NCBI GenBank assembly: GCA_963830545.1 | Contig: CAWHMK010000001.1 | Span: 2,294,001-2,358,000, forward strand | Length of the DNA: 64,000 nt | Source: DATGJX01 sp963830545 | GTDB taxonomy: Bacteria; Vulcanimicrobiota; Vulcanimicrobiia; Vulcanimicrobiales; Vulcanimicrobiaceae | Direction of reading: 5' to 3' | Part shown: positions 8,810 to 17,656 of the stretch, in pieces | Position numbering within the stretch: the first letter of the stretch is position 1 | How the letters are laid out: each line of letters starts with the position of its first letter | Made by a program: the position numbers and the translations under genes | Notes under the pieces: model-generated | What the model saw: the letters and a program-made list of their open reading frames with translations, nothing else | Told to the model about the DNA's origin: nothing | The model's database searches: none

Positions 8810-9983
8810 GGCGGCAATCGTCTCGGCTGCGCGCACGCCGATCGGGAAAGCGTTCCGCGGCGCGTTCAATCAAACGCACGGCGCGACGCTTGCGGGGCAC
8901 GTCATCAAAGCGGCAGTCGAACGCGCGAACGTCGATCCGAATGAAGTCGACGACGTCGTTCTGGGCGTCGGCTTGCCCGAAGGCGCTACCGGAAATAATC
9001 TCGGTCGAGTGGCTGCGCTGCGCGCCGGTTTGCCGGTGAGCGTACCGGGAACGACCATCAACCGCTATTGTTCTTCCGGTTTGCAATCGATCTCAGTGGC
9101 TGCGCAGCGCGTCATCGTGGACGGTGCGAACGTCGTCGTCGCGGGCGGCGCCGAATCGATCAGCATGGTGCAAAACACCATGAACGTCGAGTTCTTTACC
9201 GAGGAGTGGATGCTGCGGCACGAACCCGACGTCTACATGCCGATGCTGCAAACGGCCGATTTCGTGGCGAAGAAGTACGACGTTTCGCGAGAGCGGCAGG
9301 ACGAGTACGCGCTGCAAAGCCAGCAGCGGACGGCTGCGGCACAAGCGGCGGGGGCCTTCGAACAAGAGATCGTGCCGATCACGACGTGGAAGTTCGTCGA
9401 AGACAAAGAAACGGGCGAAGTGCACGAAGAGCGGGTGACCCTGAAGCAAGATGAGGGAAATCGTCCGGAGACGACGCTCGAGGCTCTTTCGAAACTCAAA
9501 GGTGTGCTGGATCCGAAGTCGCCGATTACCGCCGGCAATTCGTCGCAACTCTCGGACGGCGCGGGCGCGGTGGTCGTCATGGATGCGAAACTGGCCCAGC
9601 AGCGCGGTTTGCGGCCGCTGGGCTTTTATCGTGGATTCGTCGTCGTCGGCAACGAGCCGGGCGAGATGGGCATCGCTCCGGTCTATGCGATTCCCAAATT
9701 GCTCAAACAGCACAATCTCACCGTCGGCGACATCGGTTTGTGGGAGCTCAACGAAGCCTTCGCCGTGCAGACGGTGTATATTCGCGACACACTGGGCATT
9801 CCGAACGATCGCTTCAACGTGAGCGGCGGCGCCATTTCAATCGGGCACCCGTACGGCTTGTCCGGCACGCGCATGGTCATGCACGCGCTAATCGAAGGAA
9901 AGAAGCGCGGAGCAAAACACGTCGTCGTCACGATGTGCGTAGGCGGCGGCATGGGCGCGGCAGGCCTTTTCGAAGTCGCGTAG
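8802..9983 (+). CDS. fadA: Acetyl-CoA acyltransferase (3-ketoacyl-CoA thiolase)
   Basis: A 393-residue thiolase performing the last step of beta-oxidation. Catalytic residues are visible: the nucleophile Cys in TINRYCSSGLQSI (about residue 89), the His in GGAISIGHPYGLSGTRM and the second Cys in VTMCVGGGMGAAGLFE. The start ATG at 8802 follows a good ribosome-binding site (aaaggagaag, 8786-8795) and overlaps the end of the preceding gene. This is the last gene of the operon; a repeat element follows immediately. Some family members act in the biosynthetic direction, but the operon argues for degradation. Confidence 0.94.
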   Translation: MREAAIVSAARTPIGKAFRGAFNQTHGATLAGHVIKAAVERANVDPNEVDDVVLGVGLPEGATGNNLGRVAALRAGLPVSVPGTTINRYCSSGLQSISVAAQRVIVDGANVVVAGGAESISMVQNTMNVEFFTEEWMLRHEPDVYMPMLQTADFVAKKYDVSRERQDEYALQSQQRTAAAQAAGAFEQEIVPITTWKFVEDKETGEVHEERVTLKQDEGNRPETTLEALSKLKGVLDPKSPITAGNSSQLSDGAGAVVVMDAKLAQQRGLRPLGFYRGFVVVGNEPGEMGIAPVYAIPKLLKQHNLTVGDIGLWELNEAFAVQTVYIRDTLGIPNDRFNVSGGAISIGHPYGLSGTRMVMHALIEGKKRGAKHVVVTMCVGGGMGAAGLFEVA

Positions 9984-9989
9984 TTTACG

Positions 9990-10038
9990 GCGGCTTCGAC
10001 TTCGCTCAGCCATGCTTCGACACGCTCAGCATGACTAC
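9990..10038. repeat. Dispersed intergenic repeat (TTCGAC..GCTCAG type), copy 1
   Basis: The segment gcggcttcgact-cgctcagccatgcttcgacacgctcag is repeated nearly base for base at 58541-58580. Shorter relatives occur at 33081-33121. Its units (ttcgacacgctcagc and the like) resemble the REP-like elements that many GC-rich bacteria carry between genes. Here it separates the convergent fadA and enoyl-CoA hydratase genes. Confidence 0.75.
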
Positions 10039-10072
10039 CACGACCCCGAGCGCGTAAGAAATAACGCCGGGT

Positions 10073-11084
10073 CTAATTGCGTAAGGGCGCGCCGTGCTCC
10101 AGCATGTATTCCATGCGCGCTTTGGTCTTGTCGTTGAAAACCAGCGTTTCGAAGTAGCGCGTTTCGAGGTCGAGTAATTCCTCGTGAGAAACGCGTCGGG
10201 CTGGGCCGGGTCCTCCGGTCATGACGCGTGCGACCGCTCGCGCAACCTCCGCATCGTACAGCGTGACCATTTCCGAAGCCTGCGGCCATGTCGATCGCTT
10301 GCTCCAGTGCGGCGTATCCCTCATCGCCGAGAACCGGGATATTCTGCCGGTGCGCCGGCGCACTGTATCCGGGCGCGAGCTCGAGCACACGCGCCTTCGC
10401 CTCGCCGATGAGCGAACTCAAATCGGTGCTGATGCGATCGTGGGATTTGAGAAACTTGAGCGAACGTGCGTCTTCGGCGTCTTTCGACCCGCGCGTGAAG
10501 ACGATCGTTTGAAAGGCTTCGCGCAATCCGGCGGCTTCGTTGCCTTCTCCCGCGCTATCGATGCAGCGAACGTACAACTCGCTGGTGCCTCCGAGATCCG
10601 GCAAGATGCCGACCGCGATTTCCGGAAGGCTCGCGCGCATGCTCGAATGCGCCTGCACGCGGTCCGCGTACATCGTCAATTCCAGTGCGCCGCCGACGGT
10701 CAATTCGAACGGCGCGGAAACCGTCGGAAACGGAGCGACGCGCATGCCGGTCGTGATGCGTTGAAAGCGCTTGGCCGCGAGATGAAACCGTTCGCGATCG
10801 CCGCCGATCTCGTGCAGCAGCGAAAGCAGCCAGCGCAAATTCGCGCCGAACGAAAAGTGCTTTCCCTGATTGCCGATCACCAGCCCGTTGTATTGGCCCG
10901 GAATCGTCGCGAATGCATGTTCCGCAACCGTTAGCGTGTCGCCGTCCAGCGTGTTGCCCTTGGAGTGAAACTCCAAACACAGTACACCGCCATCGAGATC
11001 GAGCAGCGAGGAGCCTGCAGTGGACGCGAGAACGCGTGCGGGATCTCTTCGAACGTCGTCAAGGACGACCGGCGTTTGCAGCAT
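10073..11084 (-). CDS. Enoyl-CoA hydratase family protein resembling the C-terminal half of FadN (indel at ~10279)
   Basis: A crotonase-fold protein of about 336 residues. VIGNQGKHFSFGANLRWLL and LGGTSELYVRC mark the CoA/oxyanion region, and the ending KARMEYMLEHGAPLRN matches the end of FadN-type fusions. In those fusions a 3-hydroxyacyl-CoA dehydrogenase domain precedes this part. Here that domain is absent and the gene begins directly with the hydratase half (ATG at 11084). The frame is broken by one extra base in an AGCT context (10279/10280): the sequence reads ..AIDMAA up to there and ..SEMVTLYDAEVARAVARV after it. It lies opposite the beta-oxidation operon. Function in acyl-CoA hydration is likely but the missing partner domain is odd. 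Confidence 0.75.
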
Positions 11085-11184
11085 GATTCCGATTTCTCGA
11101 AAGCAACCGGTAGTTCCGTCGCTGTGGCTCGCTGAGCGGGTAAGAGGCCCAATGCAGGTACTGCTTTGTAGGGAGATAGCACGT

Positions 11185-11535
11185 ATGAAAGATGCCTTCG
11201 GCAAAAGCGCGGCGGGTTTGGTAATGGCTGCAGCCCTCGCGATGATGCCCGGGATCGCACTGGCTCAGGCCGCCAGCCCGGCGGCAAGCCCCGCCGCAAC
11301 GAGCGGCTCATCCACAACGACGACAACCACGACGAATGCCTCGCCGGCGGTTTCGCCGGCAGCGGGCGGCACAACGACCACAACCGGCGGCACGACCACC
11401 GGAACCACCACCAGTGGAGGCGGCGGATCCGGCTGGTGGGGCCTCATCGGCCTCGTCGGCCTTCTCGGCCTGTTCGGTATGGGCGGACGCCGCACGACGA
11501 ACGTCGAGACGTACGACACCACTCGCCGGCCATAG
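11185..11535 (+). CDS. WGxxGxxG-type anchored surface protein, Ser/Thr/Ala-rich
   Basis: A 116-residue secreted protein. It has a signal peptide (MKDAFGKSAAGLVMAAALAM..ALAQA), then a low-complexity Ala/Ser/Pro/Thr linker with runs of Thr. A C-terminal glycine-spaced hydrophobic helix (GWWGLIGLVGLLGLFGMGG) precedes basic residues (RR) and a short polar tail. This C-terminal design is the WGxxGxxG sorting/anchoring type, thought to hold small exported proteins at the membrane or to be processed. The linker looks like an O-glycosylated or flexible stalk. A perfect hairpin follows 11 bases after the stop. No enzymatic motif. Confidence 0.8.
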   Translation: MKDAFGKSAAGLVMAAALAMMPGIALAQAASPAASPAATSGSSTTTTTTTNASPAVSPAAGGTTTTTGGTTTGTTTSGGGGSGWWGLIGLVGLLGLFGMGGRRTTNVETYDTTRRP

Positions 11536-11546
11536 CGCGCTTATGC

Positions 11547-11568
11547 AGGTGGGGCGAAAGCCCCACCT
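11547..11568 (+). terminator. Perfect hairpin with GAAA tetraloop after the anchored-protein gene
   Basis: The arms AGGTGGGGC and GCCCCACCT close a GAAA loop. It sits just downstream of the stop at 11535. There is no following T-run, so it may be a transcript-stabilising or Rho-assisted end rather than a classic intrinsic terminator. Confidence 0.6.
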
Positions 11569-11625
11569 TGCAGCGCCCACTCCCCCTACGCGTTTTTTCA
11601 CGCATGAGCACAGAGTGTAGGCAGA

Positions 11626-12732
11626 ATGCTTGCCGCGCGAAAACGTAGGCGCCGCGTCGACGACGCACTTGCCGTGGCCAGCCCAGTTGCGCTCACCGAA
11701 GCAATGGACGAGCTCATCTGCGGACGTTCCATCGAAGATGTGCGCGCGCTGATCGCGCGCAGCGCGAAGCGCATGGATCCGGGCGATCGCGCGCAGTTGC
11801 AGTTCTATTTGAATCCCGACGAGAGCGACGATTTGCTGGGCCATCGGTTCAGCGCTTTTTTGCGCCAGAATCCGCGCGCATTTACAGCCCTGGACGCCGA
11901 TGCCATCGAAGCCATTCTGGCGCAGGTCGGCGAGATGCCCGAAGTTCAACGCACAACGCGCCGCCTTCCGGCACCCACTGCTGCACTGGTCGCGCTCGCG
12001 GTCGTCGTGACGATGCTGCCGCTTGCGGCCGAGTACGCGCACCAGCGCGGATTGCTGCAAGGACTCACGGATCCGATTTCGCCGCCGCCGATAATCGCGC
12101 CGTTCGTGCAGCGCATCATCCTCCATCGAGCTTCCGCACCGCCCCCGCGAAAAATACGTCAAACTCCGTCCGGAGTCGTTGCGCAGCACTACGCGCACCC
12201 GCGTCGCGCGATAGCCCAGCATCCGCACAAACTGCGTCATCGTCGTCATGCCGCCCTAGCCATGAGGCGGCGCCCGCGCAGGCTCCATCACGCTGCCGTC
12301 GCCTGGAAATTCGACCGCGGCAACAATCCGTATTTCACTCCGCTGCGCTGGCGTCATCCCTACGAGGCGGACGACTCGCCGTTCGGTGAGCGCGCGCGTT
12401 TGAGCGTGCGATCGTACCTGCACGCGATCGTGGACGGAAACTTCGCCGCGGCATTGATGAATTTGGGAATGTCGCCGGCGGCGGACACGAAGGCGCTCGC
12501 GGAAATGCCGATCGTGGCTCGAAGCACCCGAATTGCGATCCTCGGATCGAAAGCGCAACCGGACGGCAGAGAGCAGGTTCAGGCGCAGATCGTCACTGAC
12601 AATCGTGAATACTATGCGGTGTTTTCGGTAGCGGAAGACGGGGCGGCCGTTCGTATCGTGGATCATTACTTCATCCCCGTGAACCACAGCGCGCAAGTCG
12701 CCTTCCGATCCCTCAAGCAGAACCCCCACTAG
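11626..12732 (+). CDS. Uncharacterised single-pass membrane protein
   Basis: A 368-residue protein I do not recognise. Residues 1-115 are a charged, predicted cytoplasmic part (SIEDVRALIARSAKRMDPG; DDLLGHRFSAFLRQNPRAF). One membrane segment follows (about 121-137, ALVALAVVVTMLPLAA), then a basic, Pro/His/Arg-rich linker. The C-terminal ~130-residue domain (YFTPLRWRHPYEADDSPFG onward; VQAQIVTDNREYYAVFSV) looks like a small alpha+beta fold of the NTF2/nuclear-transport-factor style. Topology resembles anti-sigma or sensor proteins, but no defining motif was found. It stands alone between the anchored protein and the beta-galactosidase. Confidence 0.6.
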   Translation: MLAARKRRRRVDDALAVASPVALTEAMDELICGRSIEDVRALIARSAKRMDPGDRAQLQFYLNPDESDDLLGHRFSAFLRQNPRAFTALDADAIEAILAQVGEMPEVQRTTRRLPAPTAALVALAVVVTMLPLAAEYAHQRGLLQGLTDPISPPPIIAPFVQRIILHRASAPPPRKIRQTPSGVVAQHYAHPRRAIAQHPHKLRHRRHAALAMRRRPRRLHHAAVAWKFDRGNNPYFTPLRWRHPYEADDSPFGERARLSVRSYLHAIVDGNFAAALMNLGMSPAADTKALAEMPIVARSTRIAILGSKAQPDGREQVQAQIVTDNREYYAVFSVAEDGAAVRIVDHYFIPVNHSAQVAFRSLKQNPH

Positions 12733-12746
12733 CCGAAACTGCAAGC

Positions 12747-14540
12747 ATGAGAGCAGATCGCCACGGCGCCGCGCATTTCCGCGCGGGCCCGAGCATCGCC
12801 TCATGATCTCCGGCGAGATGCATTATGCGCGAATTCCACGAGCGTACTGGCGCGACCGGCTGCGCATGGCGCGCGCGATGGGACTCGACACCACTTCGAC
12901 GTACGTGTTTTGGAATCGCCACGAACCGCGCCGCGGGCACTTCGATTTTTCCGGTGAAAACGACGTGGCGGCGTACGTGCGTTGTGCGCAGGAAGAAGGC
13001 CTCGACGTCATTTTGCGGCCGGGCCCATACGTTTGCGCGGAATGGGATTTCGGCGGCCTGCCTGCATGGCTGCTCGAAATCGGCGCGCCGATTCGAACCG
13101 CGCACGAAGCGTACATGGAGCCGGCGCGCGCGTGGCTGCACCGCCTCGGCGAAGAGCTCGCGCCGCTGCAGCGGCGGCATGGCGGTCCGATCGTCGCCGT
13201 GCAGACTCGAGAACGAATACGGTGCATTCGGAAGGGACCGCGCATATTTGCGGGTCCTGCGCGATGCGCTCGCCGCCGCCGGTTTCGACGATTCGCCGCT
13301 CTTCACCATCGACCAACCGGACGATCTCGCCGCGGGCGCGCTCGACGGCGTTCCCATTGCCGTGACATTCGCACCGGGCAATCCCGGCGATCAATTTCGG
13401 CGCGTGCGCGAACTGCGTCCGCATGATCCGCTGTTTTGCGGCGAGTATTGGGCCGGCTGGTTCGACCATTGGGACGAACCGCATCACCGTTTGGACGACG
13501 AGCAGCAAGCACGCGATCTCCAGTGGATGCTGCGAGAAGGCTGCGCGGTAAACGTCTACATGTTTCACGGCGGCACGAACTTCGGATTTTCGAACGGTGC
13601 GAATTCCGTGCCGGACCATCCATACCAGCCGACGACGACCAGTTACGACTACGACGCGGCACTCGACGAAGCGGGACGTCCAACGGCAAAATATTTTCGT
13701 TTTCGCGAGGTGATCGCCAGTGAAACCGGCGTTGCTCCGCCGCCGGTGCCCGCCGTCCAAGATATGATGGAAATTCCGGAATTTGCACTGCCGGAATCGT
13801 GTTCGCTTCTCGACGCACCGCTCGATGAAGGCGTGTACGGCGAGTCGCCGCAGCCGATGGAGACGCTGGGACAAGCATTCGGTTATATTCTGTATCGCAC
13901 CGAGATCGCCGGGCCGGTTTCAGGCGAACTCGAGATCGACGCCGTGCGCGACTACGCGGTCGTAGCGCTCGACGGCGAAATCGTCGCGCGTTTGGATCGG
14001 CGATTGGGCGAATCGCGCGCGAGCATAACGTGTTCCCGCTCCCGTGCAAAACTGGATATCCTCGTCGAAAACTGCGGCAGAATCAATTACGGCCCCGGCT
14101 TGCCGTTCGAACGCAAGGGTATTACGAACGCGGTGCGCTTGAACGAACGCGAACTGCACGGATGGCGGATGATCTCGCTCCCGTTCGACGATCCCGCCGG
14201 TTTCATATTCGATCGCGCCGGCGCGCGGGCGCCGGCGCTGCATCGCGGTGTGATGCGCGTGCAGAAGCCCGGCGACACGTTCTTGGACGTTTCGTCTTTA
14301 GGCAAAGGCGTGCTGTGGGTGAACGGCCGGAATGCGGGGCGTTTTTGGAACATCGGCCCGCAACGCGCATTGTACGTGCCGGGCGTCTGGCTGCACGCGG
14401 GCGATAACGATATCGTCGCGTTCGACGTCTTCGCGCATGCGGTCGCCCCGCGAATTCGCGGCATACGAGGAACTGGAACCTCGCCCGGCGCAAACGCGCG
14501 GCATGGCAGTAACCAAGGGCCGCACCTCCACGGCCAATAA
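12747..14540 (+). CDS. Glycoside hydrolase family 35 beta-galactosidase (frame broken at 13205)
   Basis: About 590 residues when the frame is repaired. The catalytic TIM barrel begins HRLMISGEMHYARIPRAYW, with GLDTTSTYVFWNRHEPRRG and ILRPGPYVCAEWDFGG. The acid/base region is VQ-ENEYGAFG and the nucleophile region is LFCGEYWAGWFDHW. A C-terminal jelly-roll part ends around VNGRNAGRFWNIGPQRALY. At 13205 an extra A inside an AGCT site separates ..VAVQ from LENEYG. A one-base loss near 12785 may also separate the ATG at 12747 from the body; otherwise translation starts at 12803. The last ~30 residues look out of frame and the gene overlaps the peroxiredoxin start by 38 bases. It cleaves terminal beta-galactose from oligosaccharides. 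Confidence 0.85.
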
Positions 14541-15009
14541 AACCGCCACGCTGGAGGTCGGTGCGAGCGCGCCGGATTTCGAACTCGAGAGCCATCGCGG
14601 CGAGCGCTGGCGCCTTTCCGACCAAAAAGGCAAAAACCACGTCGTCATCGCGTTCTATCCGTTCGCATTCACACCGGTTTGAACGAGCCAAATGCCCGGC
14701 CTCGAGAAAAATCTCGAGCGCTTTAAGGGGCTCGATGCCCAAGTTGTGGGCATCTCAATCGATTCCGCGCACGCCAACAGAGCGTGGGCCGAATCCATCG
14801 GGGGTCTGAGTTATCCGCTGCTGTGCGATTTTTGGCCGCACGGCAACGTTGCCCGCGCGTACGGCGTCTTCGACGAGAAGGCGGGACGTTCGGAGCGCGC
14901 GGTCTTCATCGTCGACAAACAGGGCGTCGTGCGCTACATCGACGTGCACGATATCGGCGAACAGCCGGACGAGGAACAAATCCTCGAGGCGCTCGGCAAA
15001 CTGAAGTAG
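14503..15009 (+). CDS. AhpE-type peroxiredoxin, probable selenoprotein (in-frame TGA at 14680-14682)
   Basis: A 168-residue peroxiredoxin reading through one in-frame TGA. Before it: LEVGASAPDFELESHRGERW, then FYPFAFTPV. After it: TSQMPGLEKNLERF, SYPLLCDFWPHGNVARAYGV and RAVFIVDKQGVVRYIDV, all close to AhpE. The TGA sits exactly at the peroxidatic residue of the TxxC motif (T-P-V-stop), where the family has Cys. Read as selenocysteine this gives TPVU, an established design in other selenoprotein peroxiredoxins. A hairpin downstream of the TGA has suitable spacing for a bacterial SECIS. Function: reduction of hydrogen peroxide and organic or peroxynitrite substrates in the cytoplasm. Alternative: a base error or a real nonsense mutation; other errors in the window are indels, not substitutions. 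Confidence 0.78.
14683..14718 (+). promoter_or_regulatory. Candidate bacterial SECIS hairpin for the peroxiredoxin TGA
   Basis: Eighteen bases after the TGA a perfect 7-bp stem (CTCGAGA at 14701-14707, TCTCGAG at 14712-14718) closes an AAAA loop. If the top two pairs open, the loop starts with G. The loop lies about 23-25 bases from the TGA, inside the usual range for bacterial SECIS elements. The repeat also follows from the coding pattern Leu-Glu-x-x-Leu-Glu, so it could be incidental. Confidence 0.45.
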
Positions 15010-15020
15010 GAACGTCGAAT

Positions 15021-15053
15021 TCGAGCGCGCTCAGCTTTGCAGTGCGCGCTCGA
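15021..15053. terminator. Hairpin between convergent genes
   Basis: The arms TCGAGCGCGC (15021-15030) and GCGCGCTCGA (15044-15053) pair perfectly over 10 bp with a 13-base loop. It lies right after the peroxiredoxin stop and overlaps the last codons of the minus-strand gene, so it could stop transcription from either side. There is no strong T-run. Confidence 0.5.
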
Positions 15054-15276
15054 TTGTCGACCAAATCATTCCGCGCGGAATGTAAAACGGCACCTCGTCC
15101 AATGTCAAGGTCAGGGTTTTCGCGGCTTCGTCATACGCAAAACCGCCTTTCACGCCCTGGCTTTCGATCGTGCCGCTGTCGCCGGGGGAAAGCGGAACGT
15201 AAGCAGCGATCTGTGAGCGCAAGTTGTCCACTTGCGCGCGCTCGACGTTTTCATAGGTCTTAGTTTCTGCAGCCAT
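15031..15276 (-). CDS. Uncharacterised 81-residue protein
   Basis: The start ATG at 15276 gives MAAETKTYENVERAQVDNL, overlapping the end of the kinase gene by 17 bases, so the two are probably one transcript. A longer in-frame start exists at 15330 but would overlap the kinase further and is less likely. The product is soluble and slightly acidic, with a pattern of beta strands in the second half (GGFAYDEAAKTLTLTLDEVP). No motif is recognised. A role linked to the kinase or to the peroxiredoxin opposite cannot be told. Confidence 0.6.
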   Translation of the reverse strand: MAAETKTYENVERAQVDNLRSQIAAYVPLSPGDSGTIESQGVKGGFAYDEAAKTLTLTLDEVPFYIPRGMIWSTIERALQS

Positions 15277-16138
15277 CGGCGTCGCTTTCGTCCCATAACA
15301 TGGCCGCGCCTCGCACGCCGCTCGAGTCACCGTGCGCGGCTTGCTTCAGCCGCGTTCGCACGACGTCCGAAAATACGTAGCGTTCCAGCAGATGCGGCAC
15401 GTGTTCGTAGAGCTGCGTCACGTTCGATACACCTCCGCCGAGCACGATCGTATCGGGATCGACGACATTGATGACGCTCGCGAGCCCCCGCGCCAAGCGG
15501 TCCTCGTAGAGCGACAGCGCCGCTTCGCCGAACGCCGCGCGGCCCCGCGCCAACGCGGGACCGCTCAGGAACGTTTCGATGCAGCCTTTCTTGCCGCAAT
15601 AGCACTGTGGGCCGGGCAATTCGTCGTGCCGCGGCCACGGAAGCGGATTGTGTCCCCACTCGCCCGCGATGCCGTTCGTGCCGTCTATCACGCGCCGGCC
15701 GAGCGCGATCGCGCCGCCCACGCCCGTACCAAGGATAACGCCGAATGCCGCTGCCGCACCGGCCGCTGCGCCGTCGGCGGCTTCGGAGCGTATGAAGCAA
15801 TTCGCGTCGTTTGCCATGCGAATCGGCCTTCCGATTTCGCGTTCCACGTCTGCTCGCAACGGCTTTCCGATGAGCGTCGTGCTGTTCGCATTGATAATGA
15901 GGCCGCTGCTCGGCGAGGTCGTTCCCGGCGTGCCTATACCCACGGTCGCGCTATCACCTGCGATTGCCTCGGCACGGCGCACGAGATCCGCAATCGTCCG
16001 GACGATCGCGGCGTAGTCGTCCGCGGGAGTTGCGACCCGCTCTCGCAACAGCGTCTCTCCGGTATGATTCAATACAATGACTTCGGTCTTTGTACCGCCG
16101 AGATCGATACCGATCCGCATTTCGCCGACTCGTACCAT
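15260..16138 (-). CDS. ROK-family sugar kinase
   Basis: A 292-residue ATP-dependent hexose kinase of the ROK family. The ATP phosphate-binding motif is RIGIDLGGTKTEVIVL. The family zinc-binding motif is QCYCGKKGCIETFLSG, with the preceding histidine in GEWGHNPLP. The catalytic Asp lies in MANDANCFI. ROK kinases of this length phosphorylate glucose, fructose, mannose or N-acetyl-hexosamines; the exact sugar cannot be read from the sequence. An internal ATG at 16120 directly before RIGIDLGG is an equally good start. The beta-galactosidase nearby could supply the sugar, but it is on the other strand. Confidence 0.88.
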   Translation of the reverse strand: MVRVGEMRIGIDLGGTKTEVIVLNHTGETLLRERVATPADDYAAIVRTIADLVRRAEAIAGDSATVGIGTPGTTSPSSGLIINANSTTLIGKPLRADVEREIGRPIRMANDANCFIRSEAADGAAAGAAAAFGVILGTGVGGAIALGRRVIDGTNGIAGEWGHNPLPWPRHDELPGPQCYCGKKGCIETFLSGPALARGRAAFGEAALSLYEDRLARGLASVINVVDPDTIVLGGGVSNVTQLYEHVPHLLERYVFSDVVRTRLKQAAHGDSSGVRGAAMLWDESDADGCRN

Positions 16139-16204
16139 TTTTTAAAGGATTAACTCGACTTCACATGGGTATAACGCTGCGATGGCCCCGCACGGGTTTA
16201 AATC

Positions 16205-17033
16205 GTGACGGCTTCTCGGAATAGTCTGCTCGAGTCGTCTGAGTGTTGTACGCATTTCCTGGAGTTTCAACGCCCGGACGAGCGGCGCATTGGCGAAGGC
16301 GCCGGCCGTTTTCTCTCGACCGCCTTGAGCGCCGGCGGAGTCGCGGTTGCGATCGCGACGCAGCGAAACGCCACCGGCATACTCGCCCAGTTGGCCGGCA
16401 CCGGGCGCGATCCCGTTGCAGCAATGCGCGAGGGCACTCTGGTGTTGCTGGACAGCGAAGAAACCCTCTCGCGCTTTTCCACGGACGGCTGCATCGATGC
16501 GGAGCAGTTCGATCGCGAGGTCGGCGCAGCGGTTCGCAAAACGCACCAGCGCGCGGGCGGAGCGCCTCTTCACGCATTCGGGGACATGGTCGGGGTGCTC
16601 TGGCTGCGCGAGCAGCAGGATGCGGCGGTTGAACTCGAGCGGCTGTGGAACGCGCTGCAAAGCGAAGTCGGCTTCGCGCTCTATTGCGCGTATCCGGTGG
16701 ATGTACTTGCTCCCGGGTTTTGCACGGAAGCGCTGCACGGCGTGTTCGAAACGCATAGCCACATGTCTTCCGGCCGCGGCTCCGCCGATTTGGGCCGGGT
16801 GCTCGAGCGCGCCATCGACGAGGTTCTCGGCAATCGAGATTTCAGAAATTCGTTCGCAAATCAAGACGACCGGCGTGCGCGTGCCGTTGGCGATGCCCAA
16901 GCCCGAACAAATGGTTTTGTGGCTGCGCAGCAACGTCCCGGATACGGCCGCATTGATTCTCGACCGCGCGCGCGAACTTCGGGAAGTCACCGCGCCTCGC
17001 ACGTACTTGCGGCAGCAGCGCGCGAGCCTTTAG
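16205..17033 (+). CDS. MEDS-domain (DcmR-like) sensor protein, frame broken at ~16830
   Basis: About 276 residues after repair. The N-terminal ~190 residues match the MEDS (methanogen/methylotroph DcmR sensory) domain: HFLEFQRPDERRIGEGAGRF, then GGVAVAIATQRNA, TLVLLDSEETLSRFSTDG and GDMVGVLWLREQQDAAVELE. This is an inactive RecA/KaiC-like fold used to sense small molecules. After about 16830 the reading continues in the next frame as IEISEIRSQIKTTGVRVPLA and ends REVTAPRTYLRQQRASL. One extra G in CTC-G-GCA explains the shift. Start GTG at 16205. A partner histidine kinase or HTH is not attached. The convergent HD-like gene overlaps its end by 4 bases. Confidence 0.7.
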
Positions 17034-17594
17034 GCCGCTCCGAACAAGTACTCCGGCGCGTTCCGCATCGCTTTGCGAAGCGCGTCGATGATGGGTTTTC
17101 CGCCCTCGTCGGCCGACCGGATCAGCATGCGTAATGCGTCGCTCGGAGCGCAGCGGTGGTCTTTCGCGCGATCGAAGACGAGCGAATCGAATTCCTCGGC
17201 GACTGCAATGACGCGAGTTTCCGTGCATTCCGCTCCGCGTTGAAACGCGCGCACCACCGGTGCGTATTCGCGCAATTCCGCAATACAATCGAAGGCACGC
17301 GGGTCCAGCCGGGCGAGAACGCCGCACCGGCGCATGAACGCAGCGGCCGGAGCAGAAGGCAACTCCGCGGCCATGCGAGCGCACCATTCGCCCACGTGGC
17401 GCGCGCGAGCGTAAGCGCGCGTGTTCCCCGCGGTCAGGGCGAGCAAGACTGCATCGAGCACGGCCTCCGCCTGCGATTCCAAGACCCAGCCGGACTCCAG
17501 TAAAACGGATGGTACGGTTGCCAATTTGCGGGAGGCTTCAAGGCGATTGAGCGTTGCCAGCCTCTACAGTCAGGTCCTCGAGCTCGTCGTCCAT
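17030..17594 (-). CDS. Degenerate HD/HD-GYP-like protein (indel at ~17561)
   Basis: About 187 residues. The best start is ATG at 17594 (MDDELEDLTVE), joined to LATLNRLEASRKLATVPSVL by removing one extra base in an AGCT site at 17561/17562. Downstream, ARARHVGEWCARMAAEL followed by MRRCGVLARLDPRAF follows the HD-GYP layout (first His helix, then the usual GxLHDIGK segment). The metal-binding HD pair is replaced by ARLD, so phosphodiesterase activity is doubtful. Such proteins can serve as signalling scaffolds. It is convergent with the MEDS sensor and divergent from the peptide/LuxR locus. Confidence 0.6.
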
Positions 17595-17656
17595 TCCTCG
17601 AGCTTACCCCGCCTGCCCCTATCCGGCCATGCGCAGAGTTAGGTAGGCGAAATGGA

